Shown here piece by piece: positions 23,236 to 35,259 of a stretch of DNA of 64,000 nucleotides (the first letter of the stretch is position 1; each line of letters begins with the position of its first letter). A program made the translations under genes and the position numbers. The stretch is from Areca catechu. Its lineage: Eukaryota > Streptophyta > Magnoliopsida > Arecales > Arecaceae. The notes beneath the pieces were generated by a model that worked only from the letters and a program-made list of their open reading frames with translations, was not told the DNA's origin and did not search any database. The stretch spans positions 103,228,942 through 103,292,941 of the forward strand of contig CM038044.1 in assembly GCA_021397845.1 (NCBI GenBank). The letters run 5' to 3'.

Positions 23236-25296
23236 TCAAATACAAAATAAGTGGTAATCCTCATCCATCAACTTCTCAGAAGATGAACTGATCTCGATCA
23301 ATCCTGTATCAGAAGAAGATCGAGCTCGCGGCCATCGTGATCGAAAATCTTGAAGTCTGGTCCTGGTCGGCTGAGGAGGGGTACGGCGTCCGCGTCCTCT
23401 GTGACGAATATAAGTCTGACCTCTAACTGAAGCAATAGAGGTAGGAGCTACGTCCTCCGCAGGAACTGAACTGATCAGGTGAATCATCTTAGCAACAACT
23501 GGAGCAAGAGTATGATCAAAAGTAGGGCCTAAATTGAGATACTAAAAGCCAGGTATATAAAACTCAAGCTCTGAAGTGACTGATGAAGTATGAAGGGTAG
23601 GACTATCAAAAGTAGGTGTAACAACTGATGATACAAGCGTATCAAGAACAACAGTGTCAGCTATAGAAAGTATCAGTGTATCTACAATAGATGTATCAAT
23701 AGAGGGTATCTCAATGATAGGTGTATGAATATCAGGTGAATCAACAGTAGGTAAGTCAATAACATGTATATCAACAACAGGACTAAGAATAGGAATAGGG
23801 ACTGGAACTGGAGTGTGATCAACTGATCTGGAAGGAGAGGATGGATCAGGAATCGGGACAGGTGAGAAGGACGGGTCAACAATAGGGCTCGCAGGCATGT
23901 CATCCATCATCTCCACAACTGGCTCTGACGTAATATTAGCAATATCAAACTGGTCTAAGTCAGTCTCTTCATCTCCATCAATATCTCCAATCACTGTATC
24001 TCCATCTCCATCTCCATCTCCAATAATAGTCTCAACACCCGTGTCGATATCAGCAAGGCCATTAGCTAGTGCTAGGGCAGGTACATCAACAGAAGTAGGA
24101 ACAGTGTCTGCAGTAGGAGCACTTGTCAAAAATCTGGACAGTGCTGAGAGAATAGCCGAAATGCCATCACTAAGACCAATATGGCTCTCTCTCGTCTCAG
24201 CAATAAAAACATCTAGATGCTGCCTCATGATGAAAACATTGATCTCTATGTGTCTGACTCTATCCTCTAAGGTATTTGAAGTATCAAGAGTCTTTGTCTG
24301 TGCTGGCTATGGATAGGCAGATATAGAAGGATCAGGCTAAGCTGGCTATGTTGCCATCTCAAGCTGAGTCTCGCTCGGTCCAGCCTCACCTGAAAGAATC
24401 CGCTCCTCCTCTACTATGTCCTCATCATTGTCAGCTCTATCCTCAGCCTGACCTGATATTCTCCGTGTCCACTGGCCTCGGACTAAATGATAACCCATGC
24501 GATGCAACGAACTGATATCATAAACATCGGTATGGATCAAAGTACGATAAGGCTCATCCTGGAAGCTGACTCCATACTCCTGAAACAGTAGTGTCAAACC
24601 CATGCCATAAGGCAAGCAGAGCCACTGACTAGACGACACCTCAGTAATCTGATGAACCATCAGAACAGGAAGACAAATCGACGTCCGCTGAATCAGTGAG
24701 ACCATCACTAGCAACTCCCGCTCAGCAATGTAGTTGAAACAACCGGTCTTTGGAAAAAGAATCCGGGCGATAATATGATGTAGCAGTCTCATCTCCGCAG
24801 ATAGTCTCGATGCTGGAACAGTGGCTCCCTCTGGTTAGATATCTGACTCAAAGATACACTGGAGGCCACTAACTCTGTCCATCAGATTGTCAACTATAAA
24901 TCCAGTCATGGGTATATCCCACACTCGGCTCAACATCTCTGATGAAATGGGGATATCCCATCCTCTAACCTATGCAACCCAACCATCTGATCCACGGGCA
25001 AGTGATCCGTAGAACTCTCTCATCAACCCGAGATAGTATCTCTCGCTGAGCGAACAAAAAGAGGCCAACCCAGCATGTCTAATCCAATCTCCAATCTTGA
25101 AATGCTGCTGGTCTAAGAAAGAAAAGTCCACTCGGCATCCTCCAACCACGGTCTTGGAGTTCATCCGACTAGAAGGTGCAAACGACGATTGTGTAGGCAG
25201 ATCCGGAGCTCTAGACTTGTGTCGTACCTTCGTTCTCCGCTCTTTTTCATGCTGTGACTGACAAGGTCGGTGAACGACTTGTTTGCGAGGACCCAT
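23236..25296 (-). pseudogene. Inner sirevirus accessory ORF after pol
   Basis: One frame of 687 codons from ATG 25296 to 23236, broken by about six or seven stops, with its equal in the outer element at 35260-37221. N-terminus MGPRKQVVHRPCQ is basic. Residues ~60-330 form a globular-looking part (SFLDQQHFKIGDWIRHAG, YYLGLMREFYGSLARGSDGW, LPYGMGLTLLFQEYGVSF). This resembles the plant 'putative transposon protein' type domain found in other elements, but that assignment is from memory of its pattern. Residues ~380-590 are acidic and repetitive (Asp/Pro/Ile/Val/Ser/Thr). The tail is Arg-rich (RGQTYIRHRGRGRRTPP) and then Ser/Asp/Glu-rich. No signal peptide or membrane span is visible, so an envelope role is not supported. 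Function unknown. Confidence 0.72.
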
Positions 25297-25808
25297 TGTG
25301 AAGATTCAAATATTTGGTAAGGTTTTGGTGGAAGAAAGAGGGTTTCTAGGGTTTAGGAGTTAAAACCTAGGCGAAAATCCAACAAACACGGCCACCGAAC
25401 CTTCAAATCCAAGAAAACGGTGGGTAAAAGCAAGGAAGTGAGAGGATGAATAGGATGGATACCTGGAATCGATGTGTCGGCTCGGAGGAGAAAGAAATTT
25501 GGGAGAAAAACGATTCAGAAACCCCTTAAATCATAGTTTTCCGTCGGTCATGTGTCAACTCACGCACGTGTCGACACATTTTGGTGTCGACTCATGATGT
25601 GTCAACACATCAACTTAAAAACTGAAAAGTTGGAAATGTCTCTAAGTGATCAAAATCAATTGAAATAACATATTTTTGGAGTCAAATCAACAATGATTAA
25701 TCATGATTTATAATAGATAAGGTCAAAATGATCTAATTTGAGTCAAATGAAGGGAAAGATTCAATCAAACGGATTGATGATCCCGAGCTCTCTTCTAATC
25801 ATACAGAA
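25297..25808 (-). other. Spacer between pol and accessory ORF
   Basis: About 510 bp, non-coding. It holds a small cluster of the LTR motif at about 25550-25612 (GTGTCGACAC and GTGTCGACTC, GTGTCAACAC), equivalent to one at about 34986-35020 in the outer element. The palindrome is therefore not limited to LTRs. Confidence 0.65.
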
Positions 25809-28800
25809 TCAATCTTTCAAGAGAGGTTTAATTAATATATCAGCTAATTGAAATTCAGTACATATAAATTCAAGCAAAACATCATTATTTTCTACATGAT
25901 CTCTAATAAAATGATGCCTAATCTCAATATGTTTGCTCCTAGAGTGTTGAACAGGATTTTTAGTCAAGCAAATAGCACTGGTATTATCACATTTAATAGG
26001 AGTTCTAGCCAACTTGATTCCAAAGTCTTCAAGTTGTTGCTTAATCCACAAGATTTGAGCACAACAACTTCCTGCTGCAATATACTCAGCCTCAGCTATG
26101 GATAGTGCAACTGAAGTTTGTTTCTTGCTAAACCATGAGATTAAGTTAACCCCAAGAAATTGGCAAGTTCCACTAGTACTCTTTCTATCTAATCTACAAC
26201 CAGCAAAGTCTGCATCTGAATATCCAATCAATTCAGCAGAAGAATTTTTGGAATACCACAAACCAATACTAATAGTACCAGACATATATCTAATAATGTG
26301 CTTAACAGCCATGAGATGTGATTCCTTAGGTTCAGAATGATATCTAATACACATGCAAACATTGAACATAATATCTGGTCTATTAGCAGTTAGATACAAT
26401 AAAGAGCCTATCATGCCTCTATATAATTTCTGATCTACAGATTTACCATTTTCATCTTTATCTAGTTTATATGAGGGGCTCATAGGCGTATCTATTGGCT
26501 TAGTAATCTCCATCCCAAACTTCTTAATGATTTCTCTTGTATATTTAACTTGGTTGATGAAGATACCATCTGAAATTTGCTTGATCTGGAGTCCGAGAAA
26601 GAAGTTTAGTTCACCCATCATACTCATCTTGAACTCACCCTACATAAGCTTAGCAAACTCTTGACAAAGAATTTCATTAGTAGCATCGAAAATGATGTCA
26701 TCAACATATATTTGTGCTACTAATAAATCACTATTTTTCCTTTTCAAAAATAGTGTTTTGTCAACATTTCCTCTAGAAAATTTATTTTCAATAAGAAATT
26801 TACTTAACCTTTCATACCATGCTCTAGGTGCTTGCTTCAAACCATAAAGTGCTTTGTGTAATTTGAAAACATGATCAGGATGTGCATGATTTTCAAAACC
26901 AGGTGGTTGTTCAATAAAGACCTTTTTATTTATAAAATCATTTAAGAAAGCACTTTTAACATCCATTTGAAATAATTTGAAGTTCATAAAATAGGCAAAT
27001 GCTAACAATAGTCTAATTGCTTCAAGTCTAGCAATAGGGGCAAAAGTTTCATCAAAGTCAATTCCTTCTTCCTAGTTGTAGCCTTTAGCAACTAGCCTAG
27101 CTTTATTTCTAATGACAATACCATTTTCATCTAAATTATTCCTAAATACCCATTTAGTGCCAATAATTAAAATATTAGATGGTCTTTCTACAAGTATCCA
27201 AACATTATTTCTGTCGAATTGTATTAGTTCTTCTTGCATAGCATTGATCCAATTAGAGTCTTTTTTAGCGTCTTCAAAACATTTAGGTTCTACTTGAGAT
27301 ACAAAAGCAATATAATCATATTCATTTCTAATAGAAGCTCGAGTTCTTATCCCTTTAGATGGATCACCTGAGATTAATTCCTTAGGGTGTCCATGAGCAT
27401 ACTTCCACTCCTTATATAGATCTTGATGCATTGGAGTGTTATCTTCTTTCTCATCCTTGTCTTGTTCTTCTTCATTTAGTTGAGCTTGATCATTTAGTGT
27501 TAGCTTCTGAAGTTTGTCAGCACCTGCACATTCATCAGATGTATCATATTTTCTCGAGGACTTGTTAGTAGTTTCTTCAAATACAACATGTATTGACTCT
27601 TCTACAACCAAAGTTTGTTTATTAAATATTATGTATGCCTTGCTTGATGTGGAGTATCCTAAAAAGATACCTTCATCAGACTTGGCATCAAACTTTCCAT
27701 GATAATCTTTTCCATTGTTTAAAACAAAACACTTACAACCAAAAACTCGAAAATATTTCAAAGTTGGTTTTCTTTAGTTCCAAAGCTCATATGGAGTTTT
27801 CTTTAAAATAGGGCGAATTAAAACTCGATTTAAAATATAACAAGATGTATTAATAGCTTCAGCCCAAAAATATCTTGGCAAATTATTTTCACAAAACATA
27901 GTGCATGCTATTTTTTCTAAAGTACGAATTTTCCTTTCTACCACCCCATTCTACTGTGGTGTCCTAGGTGAAGAAAAATTATGTTCTATACCTTTTTCAT
28001 TACAAAAGTTTTCAAAATCTTGATTTTCAAATTCGGTTCCATGATCACTAGGAATACAAACAATTGAAATACCTTTTTTGTTTGAAACTTTTCTATAAAA
28101 CTTTATAAATACAGAAAATGATTCATCTTTTTGTGCTAAAAAGAAAATCCAAGTAAATCTCAAAAAATCATCCACAATGACTAATCCATATCTCTTGCCT
28201 CCTAGACTTGATATTCTAGTTGGTCCAAAGAGATCCATATGGAGTAATTCAAGTGGTCTACTAGTATTTACAAATCCTTTTGGTTTAAAAGAAGTTTTGA
28301 CTTGTTTTCCAAATTGACATGCTTGGCAAATTCTATCTTTTTCAAAACTGATTTCAGGTAAATCTCTAACTAAATTCTTTTTGCAAAGTTTTAAAATAAG
28401 GTACATACTAGCATGTCCTAACCTTCTATGCCATAACCAACTAGTCTCTTCCTTAGTAGAATTCATTGCAACAAGGCATTCTCCATTAGATAAAGATAGA
28501 TCATCAAGATCTACTAGATAAATATTTTCATGCCTTTTTCCCATGAATTGTACTCCATTTATATCAGGACTAGTAATCATGCAATATGATGATTTGAAAA
28601 CTACTTGAAAACCTTTATCGCAAAACTGACTAATGCATAAAAGATTATGCTTTAAACCATCTACTAAAAGTACATTGCTAATACTATTAGAAGGAGTTAT
28701 GTGAACCTTACCAATACCAATGATTTTTCATTTACCATTATCACCGAAGGTCACACTCCCTTCATTCAAAGCTTCAAGAGAAGTGAATTGCTTCACATCT

Positions 28801-28872
28801 ACAGTCATGTGCCTTGAGCAACCACTGTCAAGATACCAAACTCGTTTGTTTTTCTTGGTTGCAAGACACACC
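25809..28872 (-). pseudogene. Inner sirevirus pol polyprotein (near-complete frame, several stops)
   Basis: Protease, integrase, RT and RNase H in Ty1/copia order, all in one frame that differs from gag's. Protease: WYLDSGCSRHMT (about 28845-28810). Integrase: LWHRRLGHASMYLI zinc region, core DDFLRFTWIFFLAQ, SDHGTEFENQDF, and NGVVERK with the third catalytic acid. RT: GTKWVFRNNLDENG, FQMDVKSAFLND, IYVDDIIF (active-site YVDD intact, about 26714-26691). RNase H: IGYSDADFAGC, AEAEYIAAG, KCDNTSAI, then KHIEIRHHFIRDHVE. Five stops lie near 28728, 27953, 27776, 27074 and 26641; four are at positions that are Gln in the outer copy. No length-changing mutation is apparent. Confidence 0.9.
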
Positions 28873-28882
28873 TGCAATAAGA

Positions 28883-30610
28883 TCAAGCTTTGACTTTAGG
28901 TACCCAAGCTAACTTGGGTCCTTTTGGGTTAGCTTTCAAAATAGTTTTTTTTGCAACCCATACTTTGCCAAAAGACATGATTTTTCTAAAATTACATTGA
29001 TATGATTTATGACCTAATTTTCTACAAGTAAAACAAGTAATATTGGATGATGCAGGCACAAAAATGTTTTTGAAATACTTTTGTTGCTTTTGAGGTTTAT
29101 ATCCTAAACCTGCATTATTGAAAATTGCTCTTTGATTGTTTAAAAGTAAATTCAACTTTTTTGAACTATAAATAAATTTGTCAACAAAAGGTTTTAATTT
29201 TTCAAGTTCATTTTTGTGTTTAGCATTTTCAAGTTCTAAATCCTTGTTTTTCTTTAAAAGCTGATTGTTAGAAACAATTGGTTTAAACCTTTTCAAAACT
29301 TCATTTTCCATAACTAAAGCGTTATTTTTCTTTTCCAAAACATCTAGTTTAGATTTCAAAGTACTAACATCATTTAGTAAGGAGTTATTTTCTAAAGAAA
29401 AATAGTTTGCATGCTTTTTCAGTTTCTTATTTTCAGATAAAACTAATTTATAATCATGCATAAGCTCTTCGAAAGAACTTCTAAGTTCATCGAAAGTAAA
29501 ATCAACTTCAGAGTCGGAACATACCTCTTTATTATCCTGATGTGCCATGAAGCAGAGATTTGCAATTTCTGTCTGCTCTTCTTCTGAACTGGAGTCTTCA
29601 CTATCACTCTACGTGGCCATCATTGCTTTCTTCCTTAGTTTCTTTCTTGATTTATTAAGGAGAGGACAATCAAATTTGTAGTGCCCGGGCTTCTTGCACT
29701 CGAAGTATGTAGGTACTTCCTTTTCCTTTTCTTTTTCTTTCTATTTTTCTTTTTCCTTTCCCTTTTTCTTAGATTGAAATTTCTTCTTGTAGGAAAACTT
29801 CCTCCTCTTCATAAATCTTCTAAACTTACGAGCAAGGAGGGCTTCTTCACCTTCTTCCTCTTCTTCATCTTCGGACTCATCAATCGAGGATTCTTTTTTA
29901 ATATTAGACTTGAAAGCAATCCCCTTCTTCTTCTTGTCCATGTCCATTGATTTTTATTTTAGATTGAGCTCATAAGTCATGAGCGATCCCACTAGCTGCT
30001 CAAGAGGTAGCTTGTCCACATCTTTTGCTTCTTAAGTTGCGGTCACCTTTGGATCCCACGACGTCGGAAGTGACCTAAGAATTTTATTCACAAGATCAGC
30101 ATTAGATATGACTTTACCAAGACTTCTCATAGCATTTACAATATTTGCAAAACATGTATACATATCAGTGATAGATTCATTTGGTTCCATTTGGAACATC
30201 TCATATGTGAGCACTAACATATTGACCTTAGTATTCTTCACTTGATCGGTACCCTCATGGATAACTTCAAGTGTGTCCCATATTTTTTTGGTGGACATGC
30301 ATGTAGATATCCTATTAAACTCACTAGGATCTAATGCACAATACAAGAGATTCATTGCCTTAGCATTGATCTCGGATTGTTTAATGTCATTTTCATCCCA
30401 ATCCTCTTCAAGTTTTGGGATGGAAACACCATTAACTACCACCGAAGGAATATGGGGACCCTTGTCAACTACTTTCCATAAATTATAATCTATAGAATGC
30501 ATATAAATCCTCATCCTAGTTTTTCAATAAGTATAATTTGCACTATTGAAAAATGAAGGTCTATTTGAGGCTTGTCTCTCAACTATACTAATACCAATTG
30601 GGGTTGCCAT
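28883..30610 (-). pseudogene. Inner sirevirus gag, single frame with two CCHC knuckles
   Basis: 576 codons from ATG 30610 to a stop at 28883-28885. The N-terminal region is followed by an in-frame TGA (Y-stop-K) at the same place as in the outer copy, then MRIYMHSIDYNLWKVVDKG. The first knuckle near 29710-29670 reads YFECKKPGHYKFDC (first Cys now Tyr). A coiled-coil-like segment (ELMHDYKLVLSENKKLKKHA, NNSLLNDVSTLKSKLDVLEK) spans about 29480-29150. The second knuckle CFTCRKLGHKSYQC lies at about 29030-28990. Other stops near 30031, 29948 and 29610 fall where the outer copy is open. The capsid/nucleocapsid assembles particles and binds element RNA. Confidence 0.88.
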
Positions 30611-30644
30611 AGATCTTTACTCAAGGTGGTAAAGCTTACATACT

Positions 30645-30665
30645 GAGACCAAGGCTCTGATACTA
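30645..30665 (-). promoter_or_regulatory. Inner sirevirus primer-binding site
   Basis: On the minus strand, TAGTATCAGAGCCTTGGTCTC starts two bases inside the 5' LTR. It matches the initiator tRNA-Met complement except for A at the second position. Confidence 0.85.
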
Positions 30666-30667
30666 CT

Positions 30668-32300
30668 TGTTGCCTAGAGAGCAACCTAAGAGGGGGGGTG
30701 AATTGGATCTCTAAAGATTTAAAGCTAAGCTTGATAACACAAGTAGCAAACTTTACAAGACAAGATATGTAATTCAATTCAACAAGGTACTAAGATTTAA
30801 GTACAATGCTCTAAAGTAATAGTGCAGTGAAAATTAAAAATAATAAGAAAGAATGTAAAGAGCAAGGAAGGAGAGAACAAATAATCACAAACTCCACAAG
30901 CTATAGTGGTTTGGTGCCAACAGTGCACCTACATCCACTACCCAAGATCCCCTTGGGAATTCACTATAATCAAACGATTACAACTGATTAGTTTTTCGGG
31001 CTCACTAATCAAAACTCGACTTGTTTTACAAGGCTCACAAGTCATAACCTCACATGATTTTTATGGGCTAACCAAGAATCTAATTAGTTTTCACAAGGCT
31101 AACCAAAAACCTCCCTTGATTTTCCGGGCTAACCAAGAACCTTAGTGGTTTTGTGGGCTAACCACCAACCTAATTGATTTTCAAGGCTTACCAATAACCT
31201 CACTTGATTTTCAATAGGCTAACCAATAACCTTTACGAGATATAAGGTGGAGAAATAAAGAACTAATGTAAGCTTTCAATAATAAAGCAAATAAGTCGAT
31301 GTAGCTCTATGTAGTGTTGCTTTGCTCTTGTTGAAGCCTTTTGAATGCCCAAGTTTGAATGATCTTCAATGCTCTTGATGGCTTTAAATGCTTGGAGGCT
31401 TCGTTTAGCTTGTGAGTGGTTCAACCTTGAATGAATAGGAGTTAAGGCTATTCTTTCTTCTTTACTCTCTAAACTCTTTAAGGATATTCAATACTTTTGA
31501 ATAGTTGTTGTCTTGATTTGATTTGGAGCCTTTATATACCTTCCCAAGCCCTCAAAATCAAAATATAGTCGTTACACTTGGAAAGCTAGCCGTTAGGGGT
31601 GTTTGGGATGAGTTCTGCATTTGAAAAAACTAGCCATTACTGTTGCCAGAACTCCATGTGTCGACACTTCCTCTTCATGCGTCGACACATAATGTCAACA
31701 CATGTTCTTCTTGAGTCGACACAAGTTCAAACTGCTCCATTCAGATTCTCTGAAAAAATCAGTTGAGTCGACACATTCTCAGTTGAGTCGACACCTTGAG
31801 TCGACATCTTGTATCCATGTATCGACACATCAACTGTTCCTTCACCTTCTACAAGTTCTGTGGCTTGAAAGTCTCAGGTGATGTGTTGATCCATGTGTTG
31901 ACACCTTGAGTCGATACATAAGGTCCATGTGTCGACACATCATCTGTGCCATTTGAGACATTGCTGCGTACCGGCCTGAGTCGACACTTCTTCTTCATGT
32001 GTCGACACATCATGTCATGTGTCGACACCTTGAGTCGACACTTTATTGAAAAATTATAAAAATTGCTGAACTTATGCTGGAACATGTTTCCATTTACCTT
32101 AGTCATCCATTCAACCATTTTTTTGAGTGTCCAAGTCTTGTTTTGAGCAATCATTTCATTCAACCTTGGTTCTTCAACATAAATATGCTTCAAATTTTGT
32201 GAGCATCCTTTCAATGAAAATACACTTAAAGCAAATCATTAGTCCTCAAATTATACTTAACTATTTTTCTTATCATCAAAATCAATTAGTGGAGTCAACA
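30668..32300 (-). repeat. Inner sirevirus 5' LTR
   Basis: 1,633 bp, partner of 20824-22458. The GTGTCGACAC array is at about 32045-31650 and the AACCAAG repeat at about 31235-30985. The right two-thirds are almost identical to the partner LTR while the left third differs more, so divergence is uneven along the LTR. Confidence 0.9.
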
Positions 32301-32305
32301 CATGT

Positions 32306-34858
32306 CAATTTGGTAAACAAGTTAAAACTTCTTTTAAACCAAAATATTTTGTAACTACTAGTAGGCCACTAGAACTACTTCATATGGATCTCTTTGGACC
32401 AACTAGAATATCAAGTCTAGGAGGCAAGAGGTATGGACTAGTTATAGTGGATGATTTTTCGAGATTCACATGGATTTTCTTTCTAGCACATAAAAATGAA
32501 TCATTTTCATCTTTTATAAAGTTTTATCGAAAATTCTCAAATGAAAAAGGTGTTTCAGTTGTTTGCATTTGCAATGATCATTGAACTGAATTTGAAAACC
32601 AAGATTTTGAAAACTTCTGTGATGAAAAAGGAATAGAATACAACTTTTCTGCACCTAAGATATCTCAGCAGAATGTGGTAGTAGAAAAAAAAATTATACT
32701 TTGAAAGAAATGGCATGCACCATGCTTTGTGAAAATGATTTGCCAAGATATTTTTGGGCTGAAGCTATTAATATTGCATGTTACTTTTTAAATCGAGTTT
32801 TAATTCACCCTATATTGAAGAAAACTTCTTACGAACTTTGGAATCAAAGAAAACCAACTTTAAAGTATTTTCGAGTTTTTGGTTGTAAATATTTTATTTT
32901 AAATAATGAAAAAGATAATCTTGGAAAATTTGATGCCATGTCCGATGAAGGTATCTTTTTAGGATACTCCATATCAAGTAGGGCATACAGAGTTTTCAAT
33001 AAAAGAACTTTGGTTGTGGAAGAGTTAATACATGTTGTTTTCGAAGAATCTACTAACAAATCCTCCAGAAAAGAGGATAGTTCTTATGAATGTGTAGGTG
33101 TTGACAAGCTTCAAAAATTGACACTGAATGATCAACCCCTGCCATGTGAAGAAGATCAAGACAAGAATGAAAAAGGTGATGTCACTCCAAAACATCAAGA
33201 TCTATCTAAGGAGTGGAGGTATGCTCATGGACATCCTAAGGAATTAATCCTAGGTGATCCATCTAAAGGGGTAAGAACTCGAGCCTCAATTAGAAATGAA
33301 TGTGATTATATAGCTTTTGTATCACAAGTAGAGCCTAAATATTTTGAAGAAGCTGAAAAAGATCCTAACTGGATTAATGCCATGCAAGAAGAACTAATTC
33401 AGTTTGATAGAAATAATGTTTGGACATTAATAGAAAGACCATCTAATATTTCTATTATTGGCACAAAATGGGTATTTAGGAATAAATTAGATGAAAATGG
33501 AATTGATGTTAGAAATAAAGCTAGGCTTGTTACTAAAGGCTACAACCAGGAGGAAGGGATTGATTTTGATGAAACTTTTGCTCCTGTTGCTAGACTTGAA
33601 GTAATTAGACTATTATTAGCATTTGCTTGTTTTATAAACTTTAAACTATTTCAAATGGATGTTAAGATTGTTTTTCTAAATGATTTTATAACTGAAAAAG
33701 TTTTTGTTGAATAACCACCTGGATTTGAAAGTCATGCACATCCTGATCATGTTTTTAAATTACACAAAGCACTTTATGGATTAAAGCAAGCACCTCGAGC
33801 CTAATATGAAATACTCAGCAAATTTTTAATTGAAAATGAATTTTCTAGAGGCCATGTTGATAAAACACTATTTTTGAAAAGTAAGATAGTAATTTATTAG
33901 TAGTACAAATATATGTTGATGATATCATTTTGGTGTTACTAATGAAATTCTTTTTCAAGAGTTTGCTAAGCTAATGCAGGGTGAGTTCGATATGAACATG
34001 ATGGGAGAACTCAATTTCTTTCTCGAACTCCAGATCAAGCAAACAAAAGATGGTATCTTCATTAACCAAGGTAAGTATACAAGAGAAATTATAAAGAAGT
34101 TTGGGATGGAGACTACTAAATCAATAGGTACGCCTATGAGCCCCTCTTGTAGACTTGATAAGGATGAACGTGGCAAATCTGTAGATCAAAAGTTATACAG
34201 AGGTATGATTGGCTCTTTACTATACCTAACTGCTAGTATACCAGATATAATGTTTAGTATATGCATGTGTGCTAGATATCAGTCTGAACCTAAAGAATCA
34301 CATTTGATGGCTGTTAAGCGCATTATTAGATATCTATCTAGTACTGTTGATATTGGTTTATGATATTATAGAAATTCATCTGCTAAATTGATTGGATATT
34401 CTGATGCTGATTTTGTTGGTTGTAAATTGGATAGAAAGATTACTAGTGGTACTTGCCAATTTCTTGGAGTTAACTTAATCTCATGGTTTAGCAAGAAACA
34501 AACTTCAGTTGCACTATCTATAGCTGAGACTGAGTATATTGCAGTAGGAAGTTGTTGTGCTCAAATCTTGTGGATTAAGCAACAACTTGAAGATTTTGGA
34601 ATCAAGTTGGCTAGTACACCTATTAAATGTGATAATATCAGTACTATTTGATTGACTAAAAATTCTGTTCAACATTCTAGGAGTAAACATATTGAAATTA
34701 GATATCATTTTATTAGAGATCATGTAGAAAATAATGATGTTGTGCTTGAATTTATTAGTACTGAATTTCAATTAGCTGATATCTTAACTAAACCTCTTCT
34801 GGAAGATCGATTTTGTATGATTAGAAGAGAGCTCGGGATCATTAATCCTTTTGATTAA
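32306..34858 (+). pseudogene. Outer sirevirus integrase, RT and RNase H (rest of pol, decayed)
   Basis: Resumes pol after the inner insertion. Integrase core at 32384-32584 (MDLFGPTRISSLGGKRYG, DDFSRFTWIFFLAHK); the site equivalent to SDHGTEF reads CNDH-stop-TEF, and the NGVVERK motif is damaged (NVVVEKK). 32701-33714 is open for 337 codons and runs into RT (GTKWVFRNKLDENG, FQMDVKIVFLND). The YVDD region near 33910-33925 is frameshifted. 33974-34858 holds the thumb and RNase H (IGYSDADFVGC, AETEYIAVG, KCDNISTI, KHIEIRYHFIRDHVE), broken by stops at 34361 and 34649. There is more frame damage than in the inner copy. Confidence 0.88.
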
Positions 34859-35259
34859 ATTTTTTTCTATCTTTGACTCAAATTAAATCAATTTGACATC
34901 AATCGTACTCAATCATTATTGAATTTAATCATATTTTACGTGATTTTGATGAACTCTTAGATCTCTTATTTTTCGATTTTTAGGTTGATGTGTCGACACA
35001 TTCGTGAGTCGACACTTGAACGGCAGCAGACCAAGAATAAAGGGTTTTCGAATGGTTTTTCTTCCCATTTCTCCATCTCCTTCGAGCCGACACATGTTCT
35101 AAGGTACTCCTCATTGTTCCAACTCTCTATTTCATGATTTATTCCCATCGTTTCTTCGATTTAAACACTCGGTAGTTCGAATTTTGCTCCTATTTGGATT
35201 TTGAGCTTTAGATACCCTAGGTTTCCATCCAAATCTTGCCCAAATCTTTATTCCAAGCA

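Larger units (their letters stand above)
20824..32300 (-). mobile_element. Inner sirevirus, inserted in opposite orientation
   Basis: A complete 11,477-bp Ty1/copia element on the minus strand with perfect TSD CATGT (20819-20823 and 32301-32305), interrupting the outer element's integrase zinc region. In transcription order: 5' LTR 30668-32300, PBS about 30648-30665, gag 30610-28883, pol about 28872-25809, accessory ORF 25296-23236, 3' untranslated region with PPT, 3' LTR 22458-20824. Each of gag, pol and the accessory ORF stays in a single frame end to end, broken only by scattered stops, so it is clearly better preserved than its host. Its LTR is related to, but distinct from, the outer family. 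Confidence 0.93.

Noticed and set aside
23897..24316. 139-codon plus frame opposite the accessory ORF
   Set aside because: Antisense shadow of the repetitive acidic region; Ser/Val/Pro-rich with no domain.
23236..25296. Accessory ORF as a retroviral-type envelope gene
   Set aside because: No signal peptide, membrane span or cleavage-site pattern seen; highly acidic repetitive and Arg-rich segments do not fit an envelope.
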